A stretch of DNA of 64,000 bases from CAADGL01 sp964643885 (GTDB taxonomy: Bacteria > Planctomycetota > Phycisphaerae > UBA1845 > Fen-1342), in the NCBI GenBank assembly GCA_964643885.1, contig CAZXUI010000008.1, forward strand, positions 1 to 64,000, written 5' to 3'. Under the pieces are notes generated by a model. It did no database searches and was not told the DNA's origin. It saw only the letters and a list, made by a program, of their open reading frames with translations. A program made the translations under genes and the position numbers. Of this stretch, positions 48,540 through 60,078 are shown in pieces; positions within the stretch are counted from its first letter, which is position 1; every line of letters starts with the position of its first letter.

Positions 48540-49796
48540 GTGCAGAGCGCAAGCGTCGATATCTCGAAGGATCGGCTGGAGCTGGGACCTGACGCGGCGG
48601 CCCGGGCGCAGCTCGCGCAGTTCGCGGGCGGCGGGGTGGTGGTCGTGGTGCTGGCGGTCGGGCTGATGCTGGGGGGCGAGTCGCTGCTGCGCGGCTACGT
48701 GACGGCGCTGTGCTACTGTCTGAGCATCGCGCTGGGGGCGCTGTTCTTCGTCATGCTTCAGCACGTCACCCGGGCGGGCTGGAGCGTGGTGGTGCGGCGG
48801 ATGGCCGAGGCGATCGCGATGGTCTTTCCGCTGCTGGCGCTGCTGGCGCTGCCGATCGTGATCGCGGTGCTGACGGGCCTGCCGGAGGCGGTGCACAAGG
48901 TCTATCCGTGGACGGACCCGGAGTACGTGCGGAGCGAGGCGCTGCTTCAGCACAAGGCGGCCTATCTGAACGCGCCGCTGTTCGTGCTGCGGATGCTGCT
49001 CTATTTCGCGCTCTGGACGGCGCTGGCACGCTACCTGTACAACCGCTCGGTCGAGCAGGACCGCACGGGCGATCCGCAGATCACCATCGCCGTGCAGAAG
49101 GTCAGTGCGCCGGGGATCATCCTGTTCGCGCTGTCGCTGACGTTCTGCGCGTTCGACCTGCTGATGTCGCTGGCGCCGACCTGGTACAGCACGATCTTCG
49201 GCGTCTACTTCTTCTCGGGCAGCGTGCTGGGCTTCTTTGCGACGCTGGCGCTGATGATGTTCGCGCTTCAGTCGCGCGGCCTGCTGCGCGAGGCGATCAC
49301 GATCGAGCATTATCACGACGTGGGCAAGCTGGCCTTCGGCTTCGTCGTCTTCTGGGCCTACATCGCCTTCTCGCAGTACATGCTCTACTGGTACGCGAAC
49401 ATGCCCGAGACGACGAGCTGGTACATCGTCCGTCAGTCCGGTGCGTGGCTCTACCTGTCCCTGCTGCTGCTGTTCGGGCACTTCATGGTGCCGTTCGTCG
49501 GGCTGATTTCGCGCATCCCCAAGCGGCGCCGCTGGGCGCTGGGCATCGGGGCAGGCTGGATCCTGGTGATGCACTGGTTCGACATCGCCTACCTGGCGCT
49601 GCCGCCCTATTTCTTCAAGCTGGACGATCCGAACGTCGTGCCGTTCGATGGGCTGGCGCTGGGGCTGGGACTGCTGCTGACCGCGGGCATGCTGCTGCTG
49701 CTGGGCGGCGCGGTCGTGCGGCGGCTGTCGCAGGCCTGCCTGGTGCCCAAGGGCGACCCGCGGCTCGAAGAATCGCTGGCGTTCGAGAATCTGTGA
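48540..49796 (+). CDS. actF: Alternative Complex III subunit ActF (quinol:cytochrome c oxidoreductase membrane protein)
   Basis: 418 residues with about ten membrane helices, homologous to ActC (NrfD-like) but a separate branch. Visible segments include GGGVVVVVLAVGLMLGGESL, LFVMLQHVTRAGWSVVVRRM-like loops, and FGFVVFWAYIAFSQYMLYWY. ActF lies beside ActC in the membrane and is thought to serve in proton movement. The start is GTG at 48540, with GGGGGAG upstream; it begins 10 bp after the ActD-E stop. Confidence 0.92.
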   Translation: MQSASVDISKDRLELGPDAAARAQLAQFAGGGVVVVVLAVGLMLGGESLLRGYVTALCYCLSIALGALFFVMLQHVTRAGWSVVVRRMAEAIAMVFPLLALLALPIVIAVLTGLPEAVHKVYPWTDPEYVRSEALLQHKAAYLNAPLFVLRMLLYFALWTALARYLYNRSVEQDRTGDPQITIAVQKVSAPGIILFALSLTFCAFDLLMSLAPTWYSTIFGVYFFSGSVLGFFATLALMMFALQSRGLLREAITIEHYHDVGKLAFGFVVFWAYIAFSQYMLYWYANMPETTSWYIVRQSGAWLYLSLLLLFGHFMVPFVGLISRIPKRRRWALGIGAGWILVMHWFDIAYLALPPYFFKLDDPNVVPFDGLALGLGLLLTAGMLLLLGGAVVRRLSQACLVPKGDPRLEESLAFENL

Positions 49797-49806
49797 GAGG
49801 AATGCG

Positions 49807-50316
49807 GTGGTAGACACGCTCAGTCGGCAAGACGACCTGCTCACCGACGATCCGAATTCCGGCACGATCGCCTACGCCGGGCTCGTCGGCGCGCTGATCG
49901 TGCTGGTGCTGATCATCCTGATCGCGGCGCTCTATGCGCATGCTCAGAACGTCGCCGAGGCCAGCCGTCTCGTCTACCCGGCCGCCCCGGATCTGCTCGC
50001 GCTCGACGCCACCCAGCGCCAGGCGCTGGTCACCGGTAAGCGCACCGAAGGCGAGAGCACGCGCGTGGGCGTGCCGATCGAGCGGGCGATCGAGCTCGTG
50101 ATCCGCGACAAGGGCTGGCCGGTCACGCCCGCCCAGGCCAGCGCGCCGACACAACCGGCTCAGCCGGCGCCACCGGCCCAGCCGACACAGCCCGTCGAGA
50201 GCGCTCCCGCGCCGACCGAGAGTGGGGCGGCCCGGACGCCCGACGGCGCCGCGGCGCAGAGCCACGCGGCCGGGGCGGACCGCGGCGACGGCAGGAACCC
50301 AGGTGAAGGGCCGTGA
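49807..50316 (+). CDS. Small single-pass membrane protein of the act-cox cluster
   Basis: 169 residues from a GTG at 49807 (GAGAGGAA upstream). One membrane helix (YAGLVGALIVLVLIILIAALYA), then ~60 soluble residues (LVTGKRTEGESTRVGVPIER) and a Pro/Ala/Thr-rich tail. Its place between actF and SCO suggests a small accessory subunit of Alternative Complex III or an assembly factor; other act clusters also have small one-helix proteins at this position. Not recognised as a specific family. Confidence 0.65.
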   Translation: MVDTLSRQDDLLTDDPNSGTIAYAGLVGALIVLVLIILIAALYAHAQNVAEASRLVYPAAPDLLALDATQRQALVTGKRTEGESTRVGVPIERAIELVIRDKGWPVTPAQASAPTQPAQPAPPAQPTQPVESAPAPTESGAARTPDGAAAQSHAAGADRGDGRNPGEGP

Positions 50317-50461
50317 GAACCGCCGTCAGACAGGCTGAGGATCAGTCCGGCGGCCGGAGCGGCCGGGGGATGTCGAGTTCGGATCGTGGGCCGGTGTTGC
50401 AGTCCTATACTCCTTGTACGGGGTCGGTTTGGCCGAATTCCTCCGGGAGTGTGGTAGAGCC

Positions 50462-51328
50462 ATGATGCGCGTAAGGTGGATCATCCGTCTGACGCTGGCG
50501 GCCGGCGTAGTCTTCGGCTGCTCGGCCGCCTCCACACAGCGGCGCGCCGACGAGCTGCCGCCGGAGCTGGAGGGGATCGGCATTACGGAGCAGCTCGGCG
50601 TGACGCTGCCGCTGAACCTGGAGTTCAAGGACGAACGCGGGCGCTCGGTCAAGCTGGGCGACTATTTCGACGGCCGCCGGCCGGTGATCCTGACTCTGAA
50701 TTATTACCAGTGTGCGTCGCTTTGCAGCTACCAGCTCAACGGGCTGCTCGACGCGCTGCGCGAGATCGACTACGTGCCGGGCGACCAGTTCCAGCTTGTC
50801 ACGCTCAGCTTCGACCCGACCGAGAAGCCGCCGCTGGCCGCCGCCAAGAAACGCAGCTACATCGAAGCCTACGGCCGGCCGGAGGCGACCCGCGGCTGGC
50901 ACTTTCTGACCGGGCGCAAGGCCGAGATTCACGCGCTGACGAACGCGGTGGGCTTCCGCTATCGCTGGAATGCGGAGTCGGATCAGTGGGCCCACTCAGC
51001 GGCGCTGATCGTCTGTACGCCGGATGGGCGGACGTCGCGCTATCTGGGCGGCGTTTACTACGAGCCGAAGACCGTGCGGATGTCGCTGGTGGAGGCTTCG
51101 GAGGGCCGGATCGGCTCGCTCTGGGACCAGATCTGGCTGACGTGCTTTCACTACGTCTCGAGCGAAGGGCGCTACGTGCCGGCCGCGCTGGGCATCATGC
51201 GGGCGGGCGGCACGGCGACGGTGATCGTGCTGGGGCTGGCGCTGCTGGCCTTCTGGCGGCACGATCTGCGGCGGCAGCGGGCCGCGCTGGCCACCCCGGG
51301 TGGCGAGGGAGTGCGGAGCGATGAGTGA
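50462..51328 (+). CDS. SCO1/SenC family copper chaperone
   Basis: 288 residues. A signal peptide or lipobox-like N-terminus (LTLAAGVVFGC) is followed by a thioredoxin-fold SCO domain: VILTLNYYQCASLCSYQLNG contains the copper-binding CxxxC, and AHSAALIVCTPDG the conserved His. A C-terminal membrane helix follows (AGGTATVIVLGLALLAFW). SCO proteins load the CuA centre of cytochrome oxidase subunit II, and coxB is the next gene, overlapping by 8 bases. The ATG at 50462 starts the signal peptide. A TATACT box lies at 50406-50411, so a second promoter may exist here. Confidence 0.92.
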   Translation: MMRVRWIIRLTLAAGVVFGCSAASTQRRADELPPELEGIGITEQLGVTLPLNLEFKDERGRSVKLGDYFDGRRPVILTLNYYQCASLCSYQLNGLLDALREIDYVPGDQFQLVTLSFDPTEKPPLAAAKKRSYIEAYGRPEATRGWHFLTGRKAEIHALTNAVGFRYRWNAESDQWAHSAALIVCTPDGRTSRYLGGVYYEPKTVRMSLVEASEGRIGSLWDQIWLTCFHYVSSEGRYVPAALGIMRAGGTATVIVLGLALLAFWRHDLRRQRAALATPGGEGVRSDE

Positions 51329-52388
51329 GCTGATGCTGCTGGCGCAGAGCAGCGGGACCTTCTGGATGCCCGAGCAGGCGTCGACCACGGCGCACAGGGT
51401 CGACTGGCTGTTCTACTTCATATTCTGGATATCGCTGGTCTTCTTCGTGCTGATCGCGGGGCTGATGTTCTACTTCATGTGGCGCTATCGCCGCCGCATG
51501 GAGCGCCAGCCGGTCGGCACGGCGACGCACAACACCGCGCTCGAGCTGACCTGGAGCATCATCCCGACGATCCTGCTGATCCCGATGTTCTGGTGGGGCA
51601 TGGTGGACTTTCTGGACGCCCGCACGCCGCCGCAGAACACCTATGACATCAACGTGCGGGCCGTGCAGTGGAACTGGGAATTCAACTATCCCAACGGCCA
51701 CTCGGACAACGTGCTGAACATACCGGGCAATCAGCCGGTCAAGCTGATCATGCAGTCGGACGACGTGATTCACAGCCTCTATATCCCGGCGTTCCGCGTG
51801 AAGCGCGACGTCGTGCCCGGGCGTTACTCGTATCTGTGGTTCGAGGCCAGACACGAGGGCAATGAGCCGCTCGAATACCCGCTGTTCTGCGCCGAGTACT
51901 GCGGCACGAGCCACTCGGACATGATCACCAAGGTGGTCGTGCATCCGGACCGGGCGGCGTTCGACACCTGGCTGGAGAACGCCAATCCGCTGAGCGAGAA
52001 GAACCTCTCGCCGGAAGAGTTCGAGCTGTGGAAGAAGGACCCCGAGGCGCTGCTGGCCCAGCGGCCGGACCTGAAGGACCGGCTCTTGCCGCCGGCGGAG
52101 ATGGGCAGGCAGCTCTACCAGAAGAAGGGCTGCTTCCAGTGTCACTCGGTGACCAAGGATGCGCCGCCGATGAACGGCCCGACGTGGTGGGGGCTGTTCG
52201 GCCACTCGGTCAGTTTCACGGACGGCAGCTCGATCCCGGCGGCGGATGAGAACTACATCCGCGAGTCGATCGTCAAGCCGAACGAGAAGGTGGTGGCGGG
52301 CTACAACGCGATCATGCCGCTGCCGCGGGTCAGCGACCGCGAGATCGACGCGCTGATCGCCTATATCAAGACGTTGAAAGACGAGTAG
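51321..52388 (+). CDS. coxB: Cytochrome c oxidase subunit II with C-terminal cytochrome c domain (caa3 type)
   Basis: 355 residues. Two membrane helices (LFYFIFWISLVFFVLIAGLM and ELTWSIIPTILLIPMFWWGM), a CuA domain with FCAEYCGTSHSDM supplying the copper ligands, and a C-terminal cytochrome c domain with CFQCH (~272) and a likely axial Met in NAIMPLP. The fused cytochrome marks a caa3-type oxidase that takes electrons directly from a c-type partner, here probably Alternative Complex III. ATG at 51321 overlaps the SCO stop by 8 bases. Confidence 0.95.
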   Translation: MSELMLLAQSSGTFWMPEQASTTAHRVDWLFYFIFWISLVFFVLIAGLMFYFMWRYRRRMERQPVGTATHNTALELTWSIIPTILLIPMFWWGMVDFLDARTPPQNTYDINVRAVQWNWEFNYPNGHSDNVLNIPGNQPVKLIMQSDDVIHSLYIPAFRVKRDVVPGRYSYLWFEARHEGNEPLEYPLFCAEYCGTSHSDMITKVVVHPDRAAFDTWLENANPLSEKNLSPEEFELWKKDPEALLAQRPDLKDRLLPPAEMGRQLYQKKGCFQCHSVTKDAPPMNGPTWWGLFGHSVSFTDGSSIPAADENYIRESIVKPNEKVVAGYNAIMPLPRVSDREIDALIAYIKTLKDE

Positions 52389-52407
52389 GAAGGACGCGGA
52401 GACGAAG

Positions 52408-54138
<1,731 letters not shown>

Positions 54139-54168
54139 GCCGCAGCGCCGACTCGGGAAAGGGTGAGT

Positions 54169-55155
<987 letters not shown>

Positions 55156-55207
55156 TCGGGCGGGCGGTTTAGGGGCGGTCCTCGCGGGCCGCTTTGGAGA
55201 GTCGGCG

Positions 55208-55645
55208 ATGTCGGATCACAATCACGCGGGCGAATCGCACGGTGGGCACGCGCACGGTGGGCACGCGCACGGCGGGCACGCGCACGGCGGGCACGCGCAC
55301 GCCGGCCATGAACACGGCGAGGCGGGGCACGTCGTTCCGTGGCAGTTGCTGCTGGCGGTGTGCCTGGCGCTGCTCGTGCTGACCTGGCTGACCGTCGCGG
55401 CGACGTGGGTCAACCTGGACACGCTGAACCTGTGGATCGCGATGGTGGTGGCGACGGTCAAGGCCGGCCTGGTGGTGCTCTACTTCATGCACCTGCGCTA
55501 CGACAAGCCCTTCAATGCCGTGCTGCTGGGGGCGTCGCTGCTGTTCGTGCTGCTGTTCATCGGCCTGGCGCTCACGGATACGGTCGCCTACCGCGACGAG
55601 ATCATCTGGGAGCAGGCGGAGCTCGACCCGCGCGCAACGCCGTAA
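55208..55645 (+). CDS. coxD: Prokaryotic cytochrome c oxidase subunit IV with His-rich N-terminal tail
   Basis: 145 residues. Residues ~1-40 are His/Gly-rich: a five-residue unit (GGHAH) is repeated four times, encoded by near-identical 15-bp units, then HAGHEHGEAGH. Three membrane helices follow (VPWQLLLAVCLALLVLTWLT, LWIAMVVATVKAGLVVLYFM, PFNAVLLGASLLFVLLFIGL), matching the COX4_pro family. The tail could bind copper or another metal during oxidase assembly, or help position the subunit; the sequence only shows its capacity to bind metal. Confidence 0.88.
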   Translation: MSDHNHAGESHGGHAHGGHAHGGHAHGGHAHAGHEHGEAGHVVPWQLLLAVCLALLVLTWLTVAATWVNLDTLNLWIAMVVATVKAGLVVLYFMHLRYDKPFNAVLLGASLLFVLLFIGLALTDTVAYRDEIIWEQAELDPRATP

Positions 55646-55650
55646 GTCTC

Positions 55651-56280
55651 ATGCTTCACTTCGTCCCGACCAGTTCCTGGATCGACCGCTTCGGCGCCTC
55701 GGACGGCGCCTCGGACGGCGCCTCGCCGCAGGATTCCTTGGCGATCACGGGGATGGCGGTTTTTCTCGCCTCGCTGGGAAGTTTCTTCGCCGCGGCGATG
55801 GTCCTGCTGGCGGTTCTTCGCGCCACGTCGGACAAGTGGCCGCCGGCGGGGGCGATTCCGCTGCCGCTGGCGGGCCTGGCCGTCAGCACGCTGATCCTGA
55901 TCGCCAGCAGCCTGACGCTGGCCCAGGCGATGCGCGGCGCGAAGCGCGGCAACCGCCGCTCGCTGCGGGCCGGGTTGCTCGCAACGACGCTGCTGGCGTG
56001 GGCCTTTCTGATCTCGCAGGTGCAGAACTGGCTGGCGCTTCACTCCGACGGCGTCGTGCTGACGTCCAACATCTTCGCCTGGCTCTTCTACGCCCTGACG
56101 GCGCTGCACTTCCTGCACGTCGTCGGCGGGCTCTTTCCGCTGACGATCGTCACGCTGCGCAGCTTCGCCGGACCGTATGGGCCGCAGTCGCGCTCCGGCG
56201 TGATCCGCTGCGGCATGTACTGGCACTTTCTCGATGCGGTCTGGGTGGTCATGGTGCTGGGGCTGATTCTGGCTCGCTGA
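55651..56280 (+). CDS. Second subunit-III-like heme-copper oxidase protein
   Basis: 209 residues with five membrane helices of the cytochrome c oxidase subunit III family (MAVFLASLGSFFAAAMVLLA, PLPLAGLAVSTLILIASSLT, CGMYWHFLDAVWVVMVLGLI). It is a shorter paralogue of the preceding coxC. A small in-frame duplication near the N-terminus gives GASDGASDGAS. It ends overlapping the DUF3179 gene on the opposite strand by 32 bases. It may replace or accompany CoxC in the caa3 complex, or belong to a different respiratory assembly. Confidence 0.82.
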   Translation: MLHFVPTSSWIDRFGASDGASDGASPQDSLAITGMAVFLASLGSFFAAAMVLLAVLRATSDKWPPAGAIPLPLAGLAVSTLILIASSLTLAQAMRGAKRGNRRSLRAGLLATTLLAWAFLISQVQNWLALHSDGVVLTSNIFAWLFYALTALHFLHVVGGLFPLTIVTLRSFAGPYGPQSRSGVIRCGMYWHFLDAVWVVMVLGLILAR

Positions 56281-57361
56281 CCCACGCAACGCCGCCCTCC
56301 TCCGCGTACATCGCATACCACGCGAAACGAAAGCCGTAGGCGACCGCCGGCGGGGATTCCGCAGCTCCGCCGTCCGGCCACGCGCAGGCCGGCCGCTGCC
56401 CCAGACGCAGGACGATCTCGCGCCCCGCGAGCGACAGGGCCGCCGTCTCGCGACTGTCGCCGGCCAGATCCGGGATGACGGCCACGTGCCACCGCTGCCC
56501 GTCGAACAGGCCGATGCAGGGCTGCTTGTAGGTGGTCGGGTCGCCCGGCGGCAGGGGGGCGGCGGGAAACTGGAGCCGGCCGGACGCGAAGTACGTCTGA
56601 TACGCCTCACGGCGGTAGAGCTTCTTGCGGTTCGGGTTGGGCGCGAGCACGTCGGTCCCGGGGTGCATCTCGCGCCACTGCTGCCACGGCAGAACCGCGC
56701 AGGGCAGCGGCGTGAGCTTCGTGCCGGCCGCCGGGCCGCTGATGGCGCGCAGCAGGAGCTGGCTCCAGAGGCTCTCGGCCTGCGGCGCCGGGCGGCGGTC
56801 GTAGAGCACGAGGTTCGAGTTGTAGACCAGCCCGCTGGCGCCGAAGCGCAGCGTCTCCGGCCCGACGCGGCGGCTGAAGACGGCCACGCTGTCGCAGAGC
56901 GGGTTGTAGGTGACGGCGACCGGCTCGCCGCCGATCACGTCATTGACGATCTCGTGCCAGGTCATGATGCGGATCGGATAGGCGCGGGCCTGCCCGCCGA
57001 CAAGGACCCCGATGACGCGCTCCTCGGGCACGAGAAAGGGCCCGTGGCCGAGCCGGCGCGTGTCCATTTCGGCCGGCGAGATCGTCGCTGGCTCATCCAG
57101 CACCGGCAGGCCGTCTTTCGGCATTCCGGCCGCAGCGAGCCGCTCGCGCCTGACCTGACAGTTCGACAGGTCGAAGCCGTAGCTTTCGATGTTGACCAGA
57201 TCGCCGACGGCGCGCTGGTTGAGCGTGGGAAGAACGGCCGCCAGCCGCCAGGCGACGACCGCGACCATGAGGACGGCGGCCAACAGCAGCACCCAGCCGC
57301 CGCCGCGCAGGTCGAGCCGAACTCGCTGGGGGTTGCTTTGCGGATCGCCGGAGAGGCTCAA
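56249..57361 (-). CDS. DUF3179 domain membrane-anchored protein
   Basis: 370 residues. One N-terminal membrane helix (VLLLAAVLMVAVVAWRLAAV) and a large outside domain with the DUF3179 features YPIRIMTWHEIVNDVIGGEP and AVTYNPLCDSVAVFSR. The family function is unknown; the Cys of PLCDS is conserved. Its ATG overlaps the ctaB stop by 4 bases (ATGA), so it is co-transcribed with ctaB. The 3' end overlaps the converging subunit-III-like gene by 32 bases. Confidence 0.88.
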   Translation of the reverse strand: MSLSGDPQSNPQRVRLDLRGGGWVLLLAAVLMVAVVAWRLAAVLPTLNQRAVGDLVNIESYGFDLSNCQVRRERLAAAGMPKDGLPVLDEPATISPAEMDTRRLGHGPFLVPEERVIGVLVGGQARAYPIRIMTWHEIVNDVIGGEPVAVTYNPLCDSVAVFSRRVGPETLRFGASGLVYNSNLVLYDRRPAPQAESLWSQLLLRAISGPAAGTKLTPLPCAVLPWQQWREMHPGTDVLAPNPNRKKLYRREAYQTYFASGRLQFPAAPLPPGDPTTYKQPCIGLFDGQRWHVAVIPDLAGDSRETAALSLAGREIVLRLGQRPACAWPDGGAAESPPAVAYGFRFAWYAMYAEEGGVAWVSEPESAPAP

Positions 57362-58434
57362 CGCTGATTCCGGGAGGCGAGCTCTGCCGGGTCGAGCGCC
57401 GCGAGCGAGGCACGCCCAGTGCTGACAGACGCTGCGGCCGCACCCGGCGTGTCGCTCGGCGAGAGTACGACGGCGGCAGGATGGCGATCTGGCGCCGGCC
57501 CAGCCGGCGACGCGGGCGACGCGTCGAAGACCATCAGCGCCAACAGCAGCGGCAGGTAGATCACGCTGGCCAGAAAGAGCCGCCGCGCCCGGGCGTCATC
57601 GACGCGCGCGGCAAACAGCGCGGCCGCGGCGACGAGCCATAGCCCGAGCAGCACCGCGCCGACCGCGTACACGGCGCCGGACGTGCCGGCCGTCGTCAGC
57701 CCCAGCGAGACGGGCACGAGCAGCAGGCTGTACAGCAGCGCGGTCTGCGAGGTCAGCCGGCCGGTGCGGTCGACGCTCGGCAGCATGCGGAATCCGCCGC
57801 GGAGATAGTCGTCGCGATAGACCCACGCCAGGGCCAAAAAGTGCGGAATCTGCCAGACGAAGAGGATCGCGCCGAGCACCCACGCGCCGGCCTCGAGCCG
57901 CCCGGCCGCGGCCGCCCAGCCAATCATCGGCGGGATCGCGCCGCAAATCGCGCCGACCAGCGTATTCAGCGGCGTGCGCACCTTCATCGGTGTGTACGCG
58001 GCCAGGTAGACCAGCTCGCAGATGACGGTCAGCCAGACGGCCAATTCGTTGGCGAAGATGCCGAGCACGATGGGGCCGGCGATTGACGCCGTCAGGCCGA
58101 AGAACAGCGCGTGCGCCGGCCGAAGGACGCCAGCCGGCAACGGGCGATTACGCGTCCGGTTCATGCGTGCGTCGCGCGGGACTTCGTACCACTGATTCAG
58201 GGCGTTCACGCCGAGCGCAGCCAGCGCGGTGCCGATGAGCGTCCAGGCGAACAGGGTCCAGTCGATCGGGCGGGGGCTCGCCAGGACGAAACCGGCCGCG
58301 GTCGTGAGCACGACCAGGGCGCTGAGCCGGGCCTTGGAGAGCTCGAGATAGGCGTCGATGGTGCTGAGCAGGCCGCTGCGGGCGGCGACGGGCTGTGTCG
58401 CCTGCACCGCGGCGCTGCCGGGGGTACTGTTCAA
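57358..58434 (-). CDS. ctaB: Protoheme IX farnesyltransferase (heme O synthase)
   Basis: 358 residues, UbiA-family prenyltransferase with about nine membrane helices. The prenyl-diphosphate motif is NALNQWYEVPRDARMNRT with the two Asp/Glu positions and RPLP; the second is YRDDYLRGGFRMLP. It adds farnesyl to heme b, giving heme O, the substrate of CtaA encoded divergently next door. The start is TTG at 58434 with GGAGG 6 bases before it. A C-terminal tail of ~60 polar residues follows the last helix. Confidence 0.94.
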   Translation of the reverse strand: MNSTPGSAAVQATQPVAARSGLLSTIDAYLELSKARLSALVVLTTAAGFVLASPRPIDWTLFAWTLIGTALAALGVNALNQWYEVPRDARMNRTRNRPLPAGVLRPAHALFFGLTASIAGPIVLGIFANELAVWLTVICELVYLAAYTPMKVRTPLNTLVGAICGAIPPMIGWAAAAGRLEAGAWVLGAILFVWQIPHFLALAWVYRDDYLRGGFRMLPSVDRTGRLTSQTALLYSLLLVPVSLGLTTAGTSGAVYAVGAVLLGLWLVAAAALFAARVDDARARRLFLASVIYLPLLLALMVFDASPASPAGPAPDRHPAAVVLSPSDTPGAAAASVSTGRASLAALDPAELASRNQR

Positions 58435-58458
58435 GGCGGTCCTCCGCTAAAGTGCGGT

Positions 58459-58487
58459 ATTCTAGCAGCGGCGGCGGGGTTCGGAAA
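58459..58487 (-). promoter_or_regulatory. Candidate promoter of ctaB
   Basis: On the - strand TTTCCG at 58487-58482, a 17-nt spacer and TAGAAT at 58464-58459. Expected start of transcription near 58452. The same TAGAAT hexamer appears upstream of other genes in the window (8707, 13136, 29169). Confidence 0.4.
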
Positions 58488-58576
58488 CCGCCGGGCGGGC
58501 CGCGAGCGACTGCTACGATCGTACGACGGGGCTGCGGGAGCGGTCCGGAGACGGGGGTCCGTAACGGGAAGCGGTG

Positions 58577-60040
58577 ATGGCGGAGCTGACGCGTTCGAGT
58601 GCTCGCGACCCGGGGGATTACCTGGCGGCCGGATTCGGAATCGCCGTGGCGATGTGGGGGATCGGCTACCTGACGCACCTGCCCGGGGCGCGGGTGCCGG
58701 GTGCGATCGTGCTGGCCCTGCTGGCGGCCTGCGTGCTGGCCGGCGGGTGGCTGGTAGGCCGATATTCCGCGCGGCGTGTGCGGGCGGGGCTCTACGCGGG
58801 CTTCACGGCCGGCGCGGTGAATCTGCTGGTGCTGGGCAGCCTGCTCTTTGATCCCGAGTCTGGCTCGATCCGCTCGCTGGCGTGGCTCTGGGTGCCGGTC
58901 TCGATCGTCGCGTGTGGGTTGGTCGCGGCGGGGGGGGCGGCGTTGGGGTGCGAGAGGGGATTCTCGCACCAGCTCACCGGGCGGAGTCGACCGGTCGGAG
59001 ACCGGTCGTCCAGTGACCGGTCAGAGACCGGTCCCCCATTCCCCGAACAACCGATCCACGGCGTCGCGGCTCTGAGCCGCGCGGTGGGGGCGAATTGGCC
59101 CGCGGTCTTCGCGTTCGTGATGGTCGGGGCGACGCTCTTTCTGCTCTCCGTCGGAGGGACGGTAACGGGCTACGAGGCGGGGTTGGCCGTGCCCGATTGG
59201 CCGCGCTCGTTCGGCTACAACATGTTCCTCTACCCGCTGGCGCGGATGTCCGGCGGGATTTACTACGAGCACGCGCACCGGCTCTTCGGCTCGCTGGTCG
59301 GACTGACGACCCTGGCGGTGGCCGCGTACCTGCTGGCTGTCGAACGCCGCGGCTGGGTGAAGGGGCTGGCGGTCGGGCTGCTGGCGGCCGTGATCGTGCA
59401 GGGTGTCATCGGCGGGCTGCGCGTCACCGGGCGGTTCACGCTCAGCGACTCGCCGGAGCTGCTCTCGCCTTCGCTGAATCTGGCGATCCTGCACGGCGTG
59501 CTCGGGCAGATGATTCTGGCCGGAATGGGGGCGCTGGCGGTGGTTCTCACGCGCACGTGGCACGAGCGGCGCGAACAGACCCGCACGCAGGCCGATCGGA
59601 TCGACACGCTGTTCGGGGCTGTGTGCATCGCCGCCGTCCTCGTGCAGCTCGTTCTCGGCGCGTTGCTGCGCCACCTCGGTCACACGTGGGCGCTGCACCT
59701 GCATATCGGCTGGGCCGTGCTCGTGCTCGCCGTCGCGGCCGTCTTCGCCATTCGCGCCTGGGGCCTGCATGACGAGCGGTCGCCGCTGCCGACGCTCGGC
59801 GGGGCGCTGCTGATCGTGTTGGGGTTGCAGCTTCTGCTCGGCTTCGGGGCTCTGTTTGCGACCAGCGAGAGCGGCATCGGGCCGCAGGCCGTGCAGGTGA
59901 TCATCACTACGGCCCATCAGACGACCGGGGCGGCCGTGCTGATGCTGACGACTGCACTGTGGACGTATCATCTCGCCCGCCGCGCGGTGGCCGAGCCGCT
60001 GGCGAATGTAGAATCCGCGATCGTCGACGCGTCGCGCTGA
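58577..60040 (+). CDS. ctaA: Heme A synthase with N-terminal membrane extension and a hairpin-repeat insertion
   Basis: 487 residues; classical CtaA/COX15 proteins are ~300-400. Residues ~1-130 form about four extra membrane helices (DYLAAGFGIAVAMWGIGYLT and following). A repeat-encoded loop (residues ~136-155, RPVGDRSSSDRSETGPP) joins them to the CtaA core of about eight helices, with the heme-ligand histidines in YEHAHRLFGS, LNLAILHGVLGQ, WALHLHIGWAVL and TTAHQTTGA. It oxidises heme O to heme A for the caa3 oxidase. ATG at 58577; a GTG 3 bases earlier is in frame. The GACCGG repeat at 58989-59033 leaves the frame intact. Confidence 0.92.
   Translation: MAELTRSSARDPGDYLAAGFGIAVAMWGIGYLTHLPGARVPGAIVLALLAACVLAGGWLVGRYSARRVRAGLYAGFTAGAVNLLVLGSLLFDPESGSIRSLAWLWVPVSIVACGLVAAGGAALGCERGFSHQLTGRSRPVGDRSSSDRSETGPPFPEQPIHGVAALSRAVGANWPAVFAFVMVGATLFLLSVGGTVTGYEAGLAVPDWPRSFGYNMFLYPLARMSGGIYYEHAHRLFGSLVGLTTLAVAAYLLAVERRGWVKGLAVGLLAAVIVQGVIGGLRVTGRFTLSDSPELLSPSLNLAILHGVLGQMILAGMGALAVVLTRTWHERREQTRTQADRIDTLFGAVCIAAVLVQLVLGALLRHLGHTWALHLHIGWAVLVLAVAAVFAIRAWGLHDERSPLPTLGGALLIVLGLQLLLGFGALFATSESGIGPQAVQVIITTAHQTTGAAVLMLTTALWTYHLARRAVAEPLANVESAIVDASR
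58989..59033. repeat. GACCGGTC hairpin pair in frame inside ctaA
   Basis: GACCGGTC-GGA-GACCGGTC at 58989-59007, a GTCCAGT linker, then GACCGGTC-AGA-GACCGGTC at 59015-59033 and CCCCCA. The first stem, linker and second stem line up one for one with 7057-7101, which has different stem arms but the same loops (GGA, AGA) and nearly the same linker. It is translated as a polar loop between two membrane parts of CtaA. Confidence 0.95.
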
Positions 60041-60078
60041 GCGACGCGTGGGCGGCGGCGTGTGGGAGGCAGTTCCGC

